The notes under the pieces: generated by a model
What the model saw: the letters and a program-made list of their open reading frames with translations, nothing else
Databases searched by the model: none
What the model was told of the DNA's origin: nothing
In this document: piece after piece, positions 18,022 through 26,668 of the stretch
How positions within the stretch are numbered: the stretch's first letter is position 1
Layout of the letters: each line of letters begins with the position of its first letter
Source of the DNA: Pontibacter populi
GTDB lineage: Bacteria; Bacteroidota; Bacteroidia; Cytophagales; Hymenobacteraceae
Assembly: GCF_019336435.1 (NCBI RefSeq)
Contig: NZ_JAHWXQ010000001.1
Coordinates: 1,426,001-1,490,000 of the forward strand
DNA length: 64,000 nucleotides
Reading direction: 5' to 3'
Program-made: the position numbers and the translations under genes

Positions 18022-19041
18022 ATGAACAAACTATTTAAGCTGTCTTCCTTCGCTTTGGCGGTGTTGCTGCTTGCAGGTTGCGGATTGAGAAACAGACCGC
18101 AGGGAGACCTGGTCGGGTCAGACGACCGTCCTGATTATAATGCACAGCAAATACCTTACGGTATGGTGGCATGCCCGGGCGGAACTTTCCATATGGGGCA
18201 GGCAGATCAGGACATTGCCGCAACAATGGCTAACCTGAATAAACAAGTGACGATTGGTGCCTTCTATATGGATGAAACTGAGATCACGAATAATGAATAC
18301 CGCCAGTTTATGGATGTTATCATGCAGGACTCGCTTGAAGTACTGGGTGAAGACTGGGTAATGGCAGAACTTTATCCGGATACAACTGTGTGGGTGAAAG
18401 ATTTCTCTTACCACATGGGAGATCCGTTAATGGAGTATTACTATTCGCATCCTGCTTTTGACGATTATCCGGTAGTAGGTGTTGATTATTTTGCTGCCAA
18501 GTATTTCTCTAAGTGGCGCTCAAACTTTAAAAACCAGGCAAATGCTGATAACGGCATGGCTCCTATGCCAAGCTTCAGACTTCCTTCTGAAGCAGAGTGG
18601 GAATATGCCTCACGCGGTGGTCGCGACATGACGGTTTACCCTTGGGGTGGTCCGTACCTGCGTAACGCTAAAGGATGCTTGCTTGCAAACTTTAAACCAG
18701 GTCGTGGCGACTATTATAGCGATGGTTTCTCTTACACAGCTCCTGTAGCACAGTACTTCCCGAACGATTATGGTCTGTATGATATGGCAGGTAACGTAGC
18801 CGAGTGGTGCGAAGATGCTTATGCAGATGCTTACGTTCCGATTACGTGGGACCTGAACCCGGTTTATTATGATGACAACGAGCCTCGCAAAGTAGTTAGA
18901 GGTGGTTCATGGAAAGATATTGCTTACTTCCTGGAAACAGGTACGCGTAATTTCGAATACCAGGACTCTGCTCGTTCTTATATTGGCTTCCGTAACGCGA
19001 TGGTGTACTTAGGTAGATCATCAGGAAGAGAATTCAGATAG
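18022..19041 (+). CDS. gldK: Type IX secretion lipoprotein GldK/PorK
   Basis: Ring-forming lipoprotein of the type IX secretion trans-envelope complex, acting with GldN under the outer membrane. 339 residues from ATG 18022 (an upstream in-frame TTG at 17989 would spoil the signal peptide). Lipobox LAGC; then a formylglycine-generating-enzyme (SUMF1)-like domain: CPGGTFHMGQAD, YMDETEITNNEYRQF, FRLPSEAEWEYASRGG and GNVAEWCEDAY, with RGGSW near the end. Position before gldL and gldM identifies it as GldK rather than GldJ. Confidence 0.94.
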   Translation: MNKLFKLSSFALAVLLLAGCGLRNRPQGDLVGSDDRPDYNAQQIPYGMVACPGGTFHMGQADQDIAATMANLNKQVTIGAFYMDETEITNNEYRQFMDVIMQDSLEVLGEDWVMAELYPDTTVWVKDFSYHMGDPLMEYYYSHPAFDDYPVVGVDYFAAKYFSKWRSNFKNQANADNGMAPMPSFRLPSEAEWEYASRGGRDMTVYPWGGPYLRNAKGCLLANFKPGRGDYYSDGFSYTAPVAQYFPNDYGLYDMAGNVAEWCEDAYADAYVPITWDLNPVYYDDNEPRKVVRGGSWKDIAYFLETGTRNFEYQDSARSYIGFRNAMVYLGRSSGREFR

Positions 19042-19106
19042 AAACATCCCAAACAATCAAATACAAAACCCAAACACTATCGTTCACAAATTAATTAGAA
19101 AACAAA

Positions 19107-19910
19107 ATGAGTAACGCTAAACAACGCAGCTTTGTATACGACGTTCTGATGCCAAAAGTATATGGTATTGGTGCCGCAGTCGTTATCGTTGGAGCACTTT
19201 TCAAGATCATGCACTGGCCTCTTGCAGACGTGATGCTGATTGCAGGTCTTAGTACTGAGGCTATCATTTTCTTCCTGAGTGCTTTCCAGCCGCAGCCACA
19301 CGATCCGGATTGGGCAAAGGTGTATCCACAGCTTGCTGATGACTATACCGGCGACGCACTTGTACCTGCAACAGCAGGCGTATCAGGTGGAAACGGTTTA
19401 ACCCGTAAACTGGATGATATGCTGCTTGATGCAAACATTACTCCGGAAACAATTAACTCTTTAGGTTTAGGCCTGAACAGACTGAGCGAAACTGCAGCAC
19501 AGATGGCGGATGTTAGCCAGGCAGCTTCAGCTACATCAGACTATACGCTAAGAATCAGAGAAGCATCAGGTTCATTAGATAAAATGAATGTTGCTTATGC
19601 TACTACTGCTGAAGCCCTGGCCCAGATGGCAGGCTCAACTGTAGATGCAAAAGAATATCACCAGCAGATACAAGGCATGACCAGAAACCTTGGTGCACTA
19701 AACGCAGTGTACGAAATGGAACTACAAGACGCTAACAACCACCTGAAGGCGATGAACAAGTTCTATGGTAACCTGAGCATGGCTATGGAAAATTTAACTG
19801 ATGCCAGCAAAGATACAGAGCAATTCAAGCAGGAAGTTTCTAAGCTTACGCAGAACCTACACTCACTTAACAATGTGTATGGTAACATGCTGACAGCTAT
19901 GAGAGGTTAA
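19107..19910 (+). CDS. gldL: Type IX secretion motor protein GldL/PorL
   Basis: Inner-membrane ion-conducting stator partner of GldM, powering secretion and gliding. 267 residues; two membrane helices near the N-terminus (about 18-35 and 43-62), including the KIMHWP motif between them and GLSTEAIIFF, where the conserved glutamate in helix 2 is the proposed proton carrier. The rest is helical, coiled-coil-like and cytosolic. 65 bases after gldK and 55 before gldM. Confidence 0.95.
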   Translation: MSNAKQRSFVYDVLMPKVYGIGAAVVIVGALFKIMHWPLADVMLIAGLSTEAIIFFLSAFQPQPHDPDWAKVYPQLADDYTGDALVPATAGVSGGNGLTRKLDDMLLDANITPETINSLGLGLNRLSETAAQMADVSQAASATSDYTLRIREASGSLDKMNVAYATTAEALAQMAGSTVDAKEYHQQIQGMTRNLGALNAVYEMELQDANNHLKAMNKFYGNLSMAMENLTDASKDTEQFKQEVSKLTQNLHSLNNVYGNMLTAMRG

Positions 19911-19965
19911 TCCTGGCTAATTGTAATTGTTCTAAATCATAAGAAAACAGTTAATATAGTATAAC

Positions 19966-21567
19966 ATGGCTGGAGGAAAAGAGACACCACGGCAGAAGAT
20001 GATCGGTATGATGTACCTGGTACTTACCGCACTTCTCGCCCTACAAGTGAACTCTGCTATCCTGTTGAAATTTCAGTTCCTGGACGAAAGTTTACTGGAA
20101 GTGAATAGTAAGACAGTGAATGACAATGCAGGAGTTCTAACAAATATAAAGTCTGCCGTTAACGAAGGTGGTAACAGATCATCAGATGCCCGTGTATTAA
20201 ATAATGCACAGGAGATACGTAAGCAAACATCAGATATGGTAAACTATATCCGTGGCTTGCGTGAGAAGCTGGTAAAAGTAACTGGCGGTATGAACGAGGA
20301 AATAGCAAATCAGTATGCCAACCCAAGCGCAGAAGATAAAGTTGCTATGACCATGATCGGGGCAGCTAACAAAAAGAATGGGTCTGCTTATGAGTTAAAG
20401 GACAAACTTAACACGTATGCTAAATTCTTAAAGCAGTACAACCCGAATATGCCGGCACAATTGGCAAACGACGGTAAAGAAGACCCTGTTGCTAAAAACG
20501 ATAAGTCGCAGCGCAACAAAGACTTTGCTGAACTAAACTTCGAAAACACTCCGCTTGTAGCAGCATTAGCAGTTCTTTCTCAGAAAGAAAACGAAGTGCT
20601 GAAGTACGAAGCTGATGCATTACAGAAGTTAGCTACACAGGTTGGTGCCGATATCATCAAGTTTGAGAAGATATTTGCCATGGCCCGCGCTGAATCTAAG
20701 ACAGTAGCTGCTGGTACTAAGTATAAAGCAGATATGTTTATTGCTGCTTCTTCTGATGCGATCACCCCAACTATGACTTTCCAGGGTAAGCCTGTAAAAG
20801 TTGTTGATGGTAAAGGTATAGTTGAGTTTACTGCTGCTGCTTCTAACTATGATGCAGAAGGTAACTCAAAGCAAACCTGGAAAGGACAGATCAAGATAAA
20901 CCAGAATGGTCGTGATACTGTGTTTACAGTAGAAGAAGACTATGTGGTAGCTAAGCCGGTTATTCAGGTACAGTCTGCCGCAGTACAAGCGCTGTACTTC
21001 CAGTGTGCCAATGAACTGAACATTCAGGTTCCTGCTTTAGGAGCTACGTATGATCCGAGCTTTAGCGCTTCAGGTGGTTCAGCTATTAAAGGAGCTAAAA
21101 AAGGCTTAGTAACTGTAATACCATCGGCTGCAGAAGTTAGACTTTCAGTAAGCAGCGGCGGAAATGCCATTGGTTCTGAAACTTTTAAGGTTCGTCCGAT
21201 ACCTAAACCAGAAGTAGTAGCGTTAGTAAATGGCAGACCAGTTGATATGAAGCGTGGTGTTCCGGCATCATCTTTCAGACAGGTTACACTGGATGCTGTA
21301 GCTGACGAAGGCTTTAAACAATTATTACCGAACGAGGCACGCTTTAGAGTAACAAAATGGAGAGCGTTCCTGGTTAGAAATAACCGCCCGATAGACCAGG
21401 CAGAGTTTAACAGCCCAACTGCAAACCTAACAAACTTTGCGTCTAAAGCGACCAAAGGAGATGTGGTTTACATTGAAGTGGTAGATGTTAAGCGATTAAA
21501 CTATAAAGGTCAGGCAGTAGATGCCAAGACCGGAAGAGATTTAAGCTGGAATATCCCATTAAACTAA
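19966..21567 (+). CDS. gldM: Type IX secretion motor protein GldM/PorM
   Basis: Links the inner-membrane motor to the GldK/N ring across the periplasm. 533 residues; one N-terminal membrane helix (MMYLVLTALLALQVNSAILL, about 11-32), a helical periplasmic stretch (to about 215) and then three to four beta domains ending RDLSWNIPLN. Length and domain order match GldM. The signature MAGGKETPRQKMIGMMYLVLT start is typical. 22 bases before gldN, same operon. Confidence 0.96.
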   Translation: MAGGKETPRQKMIGMMYLVLTALLALQVNSAILLKFQFLDESLLEVNSKTVNDNAGVLTNIKSAVNEGGNRSSDARVLNNAQEIRKQTSDMVNYIRGLREKLVKVTGGMNEEIANQYANPSAEDKVAMTMIGAANKKNGSAYELKDKLNTYAKFLKQYNPNMPAQLANDGKEDPVAKNDKSQRNKDFAELNFENTPLVAALAVLSQKENEVLKYEADALQKLATQVGADIIKFEKIFAMARAESKTVAAGTKYKADMFIAASSDAITPTMTFQGKPVKVVDGKGIVEFTAAASNYDAEGNSKQTWKGQIKINQNGRDTVFTVEEDYVVAKPVIQVQSAAVQALYFQCANELNIQVPALGATYDPSFSASGGSAIKGAKKGLVTVIPSAAEVRLSVSSGGNAIGSETFKVRPIPKPEVVALVNGRPVDMKRGVPASSFRQVTLDAVADEGFKQLLPNEARFRVTKWRAFLVRNNRPIDQAEFNSPTANLTNFASKATKGDVVYIEVVDVKRLNYKGQAVDAKTGRDLSWNIPLN

Positions 21568-21589
21568 AATACTTAAGCTTAAAAGGAAT

Positions 21590-22447
21590 ATGAAATTAGT
21601 AAAAGCATTTGGTGTAGCAGCAGGAGTACTCCTGTCAGTAGGTGCCATGGCACAACAGGTATCAACAACTGCTACAAGCAGTGCATCTGCAAGACCAATT
21701 CCTGAGCATGATATTCTCTTCAAGAAAACAGTTTGGCGTAAAATTGACCTGCGTGAAAAGCAGAATCAGCCAATGTTCTCGCAGAACAGACAGATTACGA
21801 AGATCATAATTGATGCTGTAAAAAGCGGAGAATTAACACCTTACAAAACTGACTCGGTAAACACACCAATTACAAGAGAAGAATTTGTAGGCAACATGAC
21901 TCCTCAGGCAGGTGGAAGCGAGTACAGTGAGGAAGAGATTGCAGCTGGTTTAGATAAAAAAGCAGAAGAAGCAGATCCTTGGGCAAATGTTGCTGGCGTT
22001 GAAACAGCAGAAGCTGCTGGACCAATAAGCAACGAGTTTTTCCCTAAAGATCTGTATTTGCTGGAAATCAAAGAAGATGTAGTGTTTGATAAAAAACGCT
22101 CCAGAATGTATCATGATATCCAGACTGTTTCGCTAATTGTTCCTTCAACTTTAAGCTCACGTGGTTTTGAAGAACCAATCGCAACATTTAAAATGAGCGA
22201 TCTGGTACGTGTGTTCCGTAACAACCCGGAAACGGCCATCTGGTACAACGCACAGAACACAGCACAACATAAGAACTTAGCTGATGCATTTGACCTGTGG
22301 TTATTCAGTTCTTATATCACCAAAATCTCTAATGCTGGCGACAGATCGTTAGCAGACCAGTTCGGTGGTGGACAGAAAGGTTTATTAGCCGCTCAGGATG
22401 CTGCAGAAGCACTTATAGAGTACGAATATAGCCTTTGGAGCTACTAA
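21590..22447 (+). CDS. gldN: Type IX secretion protein GldN/PorN
   Basis: Periplasmic partner of GldK, completes the ring complex. 285 residues with a signal peptide (1-21, ending GAMAQQ) and the conserved VWRKIDLREKQNQPMF and YLLEIKEDVVFDKKRSRMYHDIQTVSLIVP segments. An acidic, Ala-rich insert (about 105-145) is more variable. Last gene of the operon, followed by a strong bidirectional terminator. Confidence 0.95.
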   Translation: MKLVKAFGVAAGVLLSVGAMAQQVSTTATSSASARPIPEHDILFKKTVWRKIDLREKQNQPMFSQNRQITKIIIDAVKSGELTPYKTDSVNTPITREEFVGNMTPQAGGSEYSEEEIAAGLDKKAEEADPWANVAGVETAEAAGPISNEFFPKDLYLLEIKEDVVFDKKRSRMYHDIQTVSLIVPSTLSSRGFEEPIATFKMSDLVRVFRNNPETAIWYNAQNTAQHKNLADAFDLWLFSSYITKISNAGDRSLADQFGGGQKGLLAAQDAAEALIEYEYSLWSY

Positions 22448-22465
22448 GCTTTAAAGCACATAAAT

Positions 22466-22499
22466 AAAAAAGGAGGCCCAGTAATGAGCCTCCTTTTTT
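22466..22499. terminator. Bidirectional terminator between gldN and uvrC
   Basis: Perfect 12-bp stem AAAAAAGGAGGC (22466-22477) with GCCTCCTTTTTT (22488-22499), 10-nt loop; T runs either way. Confidence 0.93.
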
Positions 22500-22518
22500 A
22501 TTTATAGTTACCCATTAA

Positions 22519-24333
22519 CTATAGTTTCTCGGATGTATGGAGGTAATTATAAAGTATAGTTGCTTTTGCTTTCCCTATTTCTATAGTTAACTCTTCGAGG
22601 GTAAGTTCACGCAGTTTCTTAACGGACCTGTATTTGTTTAAGAGTTGGTCTGAAATAACTGGACCTATTCCTTTTATATCCGTCAGTTCGGTTTTTAAAG
22701 TACCGGCATCTCGTTTACTACGGTGGAAGGTAATAGCAAAACGGTGAGCTTCATCGCGGATGCGCTGGATAAGCCTAAGCGATTCAGATTTTTTATCAAT
22801 GTACAATGGAAGGTTATCACCCGGATAAAAAATTTCCTCCAGGCGTTTAGCGATACCAACTATAGCTACTTTACCCCAGATGTCCAGATCTTTCAACGCC
22901 TTAACAGCAAAGCTAAGCTGCCCTTTACCACCATCTATAATGATAAGTTGCGGTAAAGGCTGGGTCTCATCTAATAATCTCCTGTAGCGCCGCGTAACAA
23001 TCTCGTACATCGACTCGAAGTCGTTAGGGCCAACCACCGTTTTGATGTTGAAATGCCTGTAATCTTTCTTGCTTGGTCTGCCATTCTTAAAACAAACCAT
23101 AGAGGCTACCGGGTTATCGCCCTGAAAGTTAGAGTTATCGAAGCATTCGATATGGCGGGGAAGCTCTGTAAGGCGTAAATCCTTTTTCATTATTTCCAGC
23201 ACTCTTATTTCGCGCTGGTCGCTAAGCTCGCGGTTCTTTTCCTGCCGGCCTTCGCGCTCTCTGCGCAGGTACATGGCATTCTTCAGGGAAAGGTTAAGCA
23301 ACTTACGCTTGTCTCCTATCTGAGGGTAAGTAACTGTAATATTATCCAGCGGAAGAGCAACTTCAATGTTCGTGATGACTTCACGGGAAGTACTTTCGAA
23401 TTCCTGACGCAACTGAACTATAACAGAAGCTAAAATATCTTCATCGGCCTCATCCAGCTTCTTTTGTATCTCCAGCGATTGTGTAAGAATAATAGAGCCG
23501 TTCATTACCTTCAGGTAATTAAGAAAAGCACATTGCTCGTTAGAAGTGATGGTAAAAACATCAATGTTAGTAAGCGTATTGCTGACAACTGTCGACTTTA
23601 CCTGAAAGTCTTCAAGCATATCCAGCTTTTGCTTGTATTGGTGCGCTAATTCAAACTGAAACTCAGCCGCCGCCGCTGCCATATGCTCTTTAAAGTAGTT
23701 CTTCGCTATAGTTAAGTTACCAGAAAGTATGCTTCTGATTTGTGAGATGTAATGATTATAGGTTGTCTCATCTACTAGCGCTTCACAAGGGCCTTTACAG
23801 TTGCCAATATGATACTCCAGACAAACCTTAAACTTCCCGGCAGCAATGTTTTCAGGCGACAGGTTGTAAGTACAAGTACGTAACGGGTAAAGGGTACGGA
23901 TCAGGTCCAGCACCACGTGCATGGTGGTACCGCTAGGGTAGGGACCAAAATAGCGGGAGCCGTCATTTATCTTATTACGGGTACTGATGACACGCGGAAA
24001 GCGCTCATTAACTATACAGATATAAGGATAGGTCTTTCCATCCTTTAATAGGATGTTATACTTGGGTTGATACTGCTTGATCAGGTTGTTCTCTAGCAGG
24101 AAGGCATCGGCTTCGGTATCAACTATAGTAAACTCAATATCTTTGATCTGGGAGACAAGTTTCAGCGTTTTTTTATTGTGCTGGGCCGAGCGATTGAAAT
24201 AAGAGCTTACACGCTTTCTTATATCAACCGCTTTACCAACATAGATAATGCCTTTCTCGTCAAAGAACTTGTAGATGCCGGGCTTGTGCGGCAGGTGCGA
24301 TATAGTTTCTTTCAGCTTCTCGTTAGCGGGCAT
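22519..24333 (-). CDS. uvrC: Excinuclease ABC subunit C
   Basis: Makes the two incisions in nucleotide excision repair. 604 residues. N-terminal GIY-YIG nuclease (GIYKFFDEKGIIYVGKAVDIRKR), a CLEYHIGNCKGPC cysteine motif, a UVR helix region (about 195-235), the RNase H-like second nuclease (IECFDNSNFQGDNPVASMV) and a C-terminal helix-hairpin-helix (TDIKGIGPVISDQLLNKY). All catalytic regions are intact. It lies 11 bases downstream of the penicillin-binding protein gene on the same strand. Confidence 0.97.
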   Translation of the reverse strand: MPANEKLKETISHLPHKPGIYKFFDEKGIIYVGKAVDIRKRVSSYFNRSAQHNKKTLKLVSQIKDIEFTIVDTEADAFLLENNLIKQYQPKYNILLKDGKTYPYICIVNERFPRVISTRNKINDGSRYFGPYPSGTTMHVVLDLIRTLYPLRTCTYNLSPENIAAGKFKVCLEYHIGNCKGPCEALVDETTYNHYISQIRSILSGNLTIAKNYFKEHMAAAAAEFQFELAHQYKQKLDMLEDFQVKSTVVSNTLTNIDVFTITSNEQCAFLNYLKVMNGSIILTQSLEIQKKLDEADEDILASVIVQLRQEFESTSREVITNIEVALPLDNITVTYPQIGDKRKLLNLSLKNAMYLRREREGRQEKNRELSDQREIRVLEIMKKDLRLTELPRHIECFDNSNFQGDNPVASMVCFKNGRPSKKDYRHFNIKTVVGPNDFESMYEIVTRRYRRLLDETQPLPQLIIIDGGKGQLSFAVKALKDLDIWGKVAIVGIAKRLEEIFYPGDNLPLYIDKKSESLRLIQRIRDEAHRFAITFHRSKRDAGTLKTELTDIKGIGPVISDQLLNKYRSVKKLRELTLEELTIEIGKAKATILYNYLHTSEKL

Positions 24334-24344
24334 TTTTGTTCAAA

Positions 24345-26663
24345 TTAGATCTCAGCGTCCAGGTCAATTTCAGTTGGCATTAGCAGGAACTCGTCCTGCT
24401 GCGCCGAATCCATCGGCATACCGCTGCTATTGTACTTGGCACAGTCTAATTCTACAGATAAAGGCGTTAAAGGTTTAGGGAAAGGCCCTTTTGAAACATC
24501 CAACGTTTTATCAGCATATACCCGCTGCATGAAATCACCATAGATCGGCATGGCCGTTTTGTTACCCTGTCCCAAGGCTATAGTTCTGAAGTGGATTGAC
24601 CGATCTTCGCCACCAACCCAAGTACCTGTTACAAGGTTTGGAGTAAGGCCCATGAACCAACCATCCGACTGGTTCTGAGTGGTACCGGTTTTAGCAGCTA
24701 TTTCGTTCTTCAGGCCATTGCGGTGACGTAAGCCATAGTAGGCAGTACCACCCGGTTCGGCAGCAGCTTTCAGCATATATACCATCATATAGGCTGTCTC
24801 TTCACTCAGGGCTTCTACCGTTTTTGGAGCAAATACTTTCAGAACGTTGCCATGCTTGTCTTCGATCCTTGTGATATAGTTTGGCTCCACCCAGGTTCCA
24901 CCGTTCACAAATGTGCCGTACGCGCCAACCATATCAAATAAGGTAACATCGCTGGTGCCGAGTGCTAACGAAGGAGTAGGATCTAAAGGAGTGGAGATAC
25001 CCATGCGCTTGGCTGTTTTAACCAGTGTTTCGGCTCCCAGTTTATTTACCAGGAAAGCAGAAATAGCGTTTACAGACTCAGCAAGAGCTTTGCGTAAGGT
25101 AAATTTCTCACCGGAGAATTTATTGTCAGCATTGTTCGGGCACCACATATTACCATCTGGCAGTGGTATACATACCTGCGCATCTATCACTTCATAGCAC
25201 GGATAATAGCCATTTTCGATAGCTGCTGTGTATAGGAACGGCTTAAACGTAGAACCCGGTTGGCGCGCACCCTGTTTTACGTGGTCGTATTTAAAGTGCT
25301 TATAGTTGATACCGCCCACCCAGGCTTTAATGTGGCCGGTTTGTGGTTCCATAGCCATAAAACCAGTCTGCAGGAAGTGTTTATAGTACTTCAGTGAGTC
25401 CATTGGGCTCATCATACGCTCTTCTTCACCATTCCAGGTAAACACCTTCATCGGTATTTTCTTGTTCAGGTAATAGTTGATAGAGTCCTGATTGCCGTCG
25501 AAGCGCTCATTTAGCTTACGGTAGCGGTCGCTGCGTTTAATAGCTTGTTCAGCAAAGCCTTTAATTTCCTTGTTACTTCGGTCTACCCAAGGGTTGCGGC
25601 CTTTCCAGTGCTCAAAGAAAAGTTTTTGCTGAGCCGCCATATGTTTTGAAACTGCCTGCTCCGCATACTCCTGCATGCGCGAATCTATAGTTGTGTAGAT
25701 TTTTAAACCATCGGCATACAGGTCATAGCCATTTTCACGGGCCCACTGCAATAAAAACTTAGCAGCTTCGGTACGGAAATAAGGTGCCAGGCCAATATTC
25801 TGGTTCTCTACACGGTAATCCAGCTTAATGTCTTTTTCCTTCAGCTTGTTATATTCTTCCTCCGGTAGGTAGCCATACTTCACCATTTGCGAGAGTACCA
25901 CATTCCGGCGACGCTTCGAATTTTCGGGGTTAAATTTAGGGCTGAAGGCAGAGGGAGCTTTAAGCAAACCCACCAGCACAGCCGACTCCTGCACCTGCAG
26001 GTCTTCCGGCTTCTTATTAAAGAATGTTCTGGCTGCTACTTTAATACCGAACGCATTCGATCCGAAATCGACTGTATTCAGGTACATGGTCATGATCTCG
26101 CGCTTGGTATAGTTGCGCTCCAGCTTCACAGCCATTATCCACTCTTTTGTTTTCAGGATGAGCATGCCAAGACCCGGCACATCGTTAAGCACGCCGTTAT
26201 TAAGCTCGTCGCTACGCGTGTCGAACAGGTTTTTGGCTACCTGTTGCGTTAACGTACTACCACCACCCTTTCGGTTACCTGTTAAGATACCTGCTGCCAC
26301 GCGGGCCATGGCTTCGGCATCTATACCGGAGTGTTCTTCAAAACGGATATCCTCTGTTGCGACAAGGGCATTAACAAGGTTTTCAGGCAGGTCTTCGTAG
26401 TCTACCGGCGAGCGGTTCTCGCGGAAATATTTACCCAGCAGTTTATTATCGGCAGAATATAGTTCCGATGCCAGTTCGCTCTTAGGGTTTTCGAGGGTGC
26501 GCAGGTTGGGCAACTCACCAAAAAGGTTCAGGAAGTTAGCGCTAACCGCATAAACGTAAAGTATAAACACAACAAAGCCGCCGGCAAACAGCAGCCAAAG
26601 GGTGGTTATTACTTTCGGGAAAACCGGATTTTGTGGTGCAATGGTCTTTTGACGCGTAGTCAT
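24345..26663 (-). CDS. Class A penicillin-binding protein (PBP1A-like)
   Basis: Bifunctional peptidoglycan synthase in the inner membrane. 772 residues: one N-terminal membrane helix (about 18-45), GT51 glycosyltransferase (VATEDIRFEEHSGID, GGGSTLTQQVAKNLF), linker, and a transpeptidase with SxxK in QPGSTFKPF, SxN in AESVNAI and KTGTT. All active-site motifs are present. Between porW and uvrC in a close-packed minus-strand run (5 and 11 bases apart), so likely co-transcribed. Confidence 0.95.
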   Translation of the reverse strand: MTTRQKTIAPQNPVFPKVITTLWLLFAGGFVVFILYVYAVSANFLNLFGELPNLRTLENPKSELASELYSADNKLLGKYFRENRSPVDYEDLPENLVNALVATEDIRFEEHSGIDAEAMARVAAGILTGNRKGGGSTLTQQVAKNLFDTRSDELNNGVLNDVPGLGMLILKTKEWIMAVKLERNYTKREIMTMYLNTVDFGSNAFGIKVAARTFFNKKPEDLQVQESAVLVGLLKAPSAFSPKFNPENSKRRRNVVLSQMVKYGYLPEEEYNKLKEKDIKLDYRVENQNIGLAPYFRTEAAKFLLQWARENGYDLYADGLKIYTTIDSRMQEYAEQAVSKHMAAQQKLFFEHWKGRNPWVDRSNKEIKGFAEQAIKRSDRYRKLNERFDGNQDSINYYLNKKIPMKVFTWNGEEERMMSPMDSLKYYKHFLQTGFMAMEPQTGHIKAWVGGINYKHFKYDHVKQGARQPGSTFKPFLYTAAIENGYYPCYEVIDAQVCIPLPDGNMWCPNNADNKFSGEKFTLRKALAESVNAISAFLVNKLGAETLVKTAKRMGISTPLDPTPSLALGTSDVTLFDMVGAYGTFVNGGTWVEPNYITRIEDKHGNVLKVFAPKTVEALSEETAYMMVYMLKAAAEPGGTAYYGLRHRNGLKNEIAAKTGTTQNQSDGWFMGLTPNLVTGTWVGGEDRSIHFRTIALGQGNKTAMPIYGDFMQRVYADKTLDVSKGPFPKPLTPLSVELDCAKYNSSGMPMDSAQQDEFLLMPTEIDLDAEI

Positions 26664-26668
26664 CTACT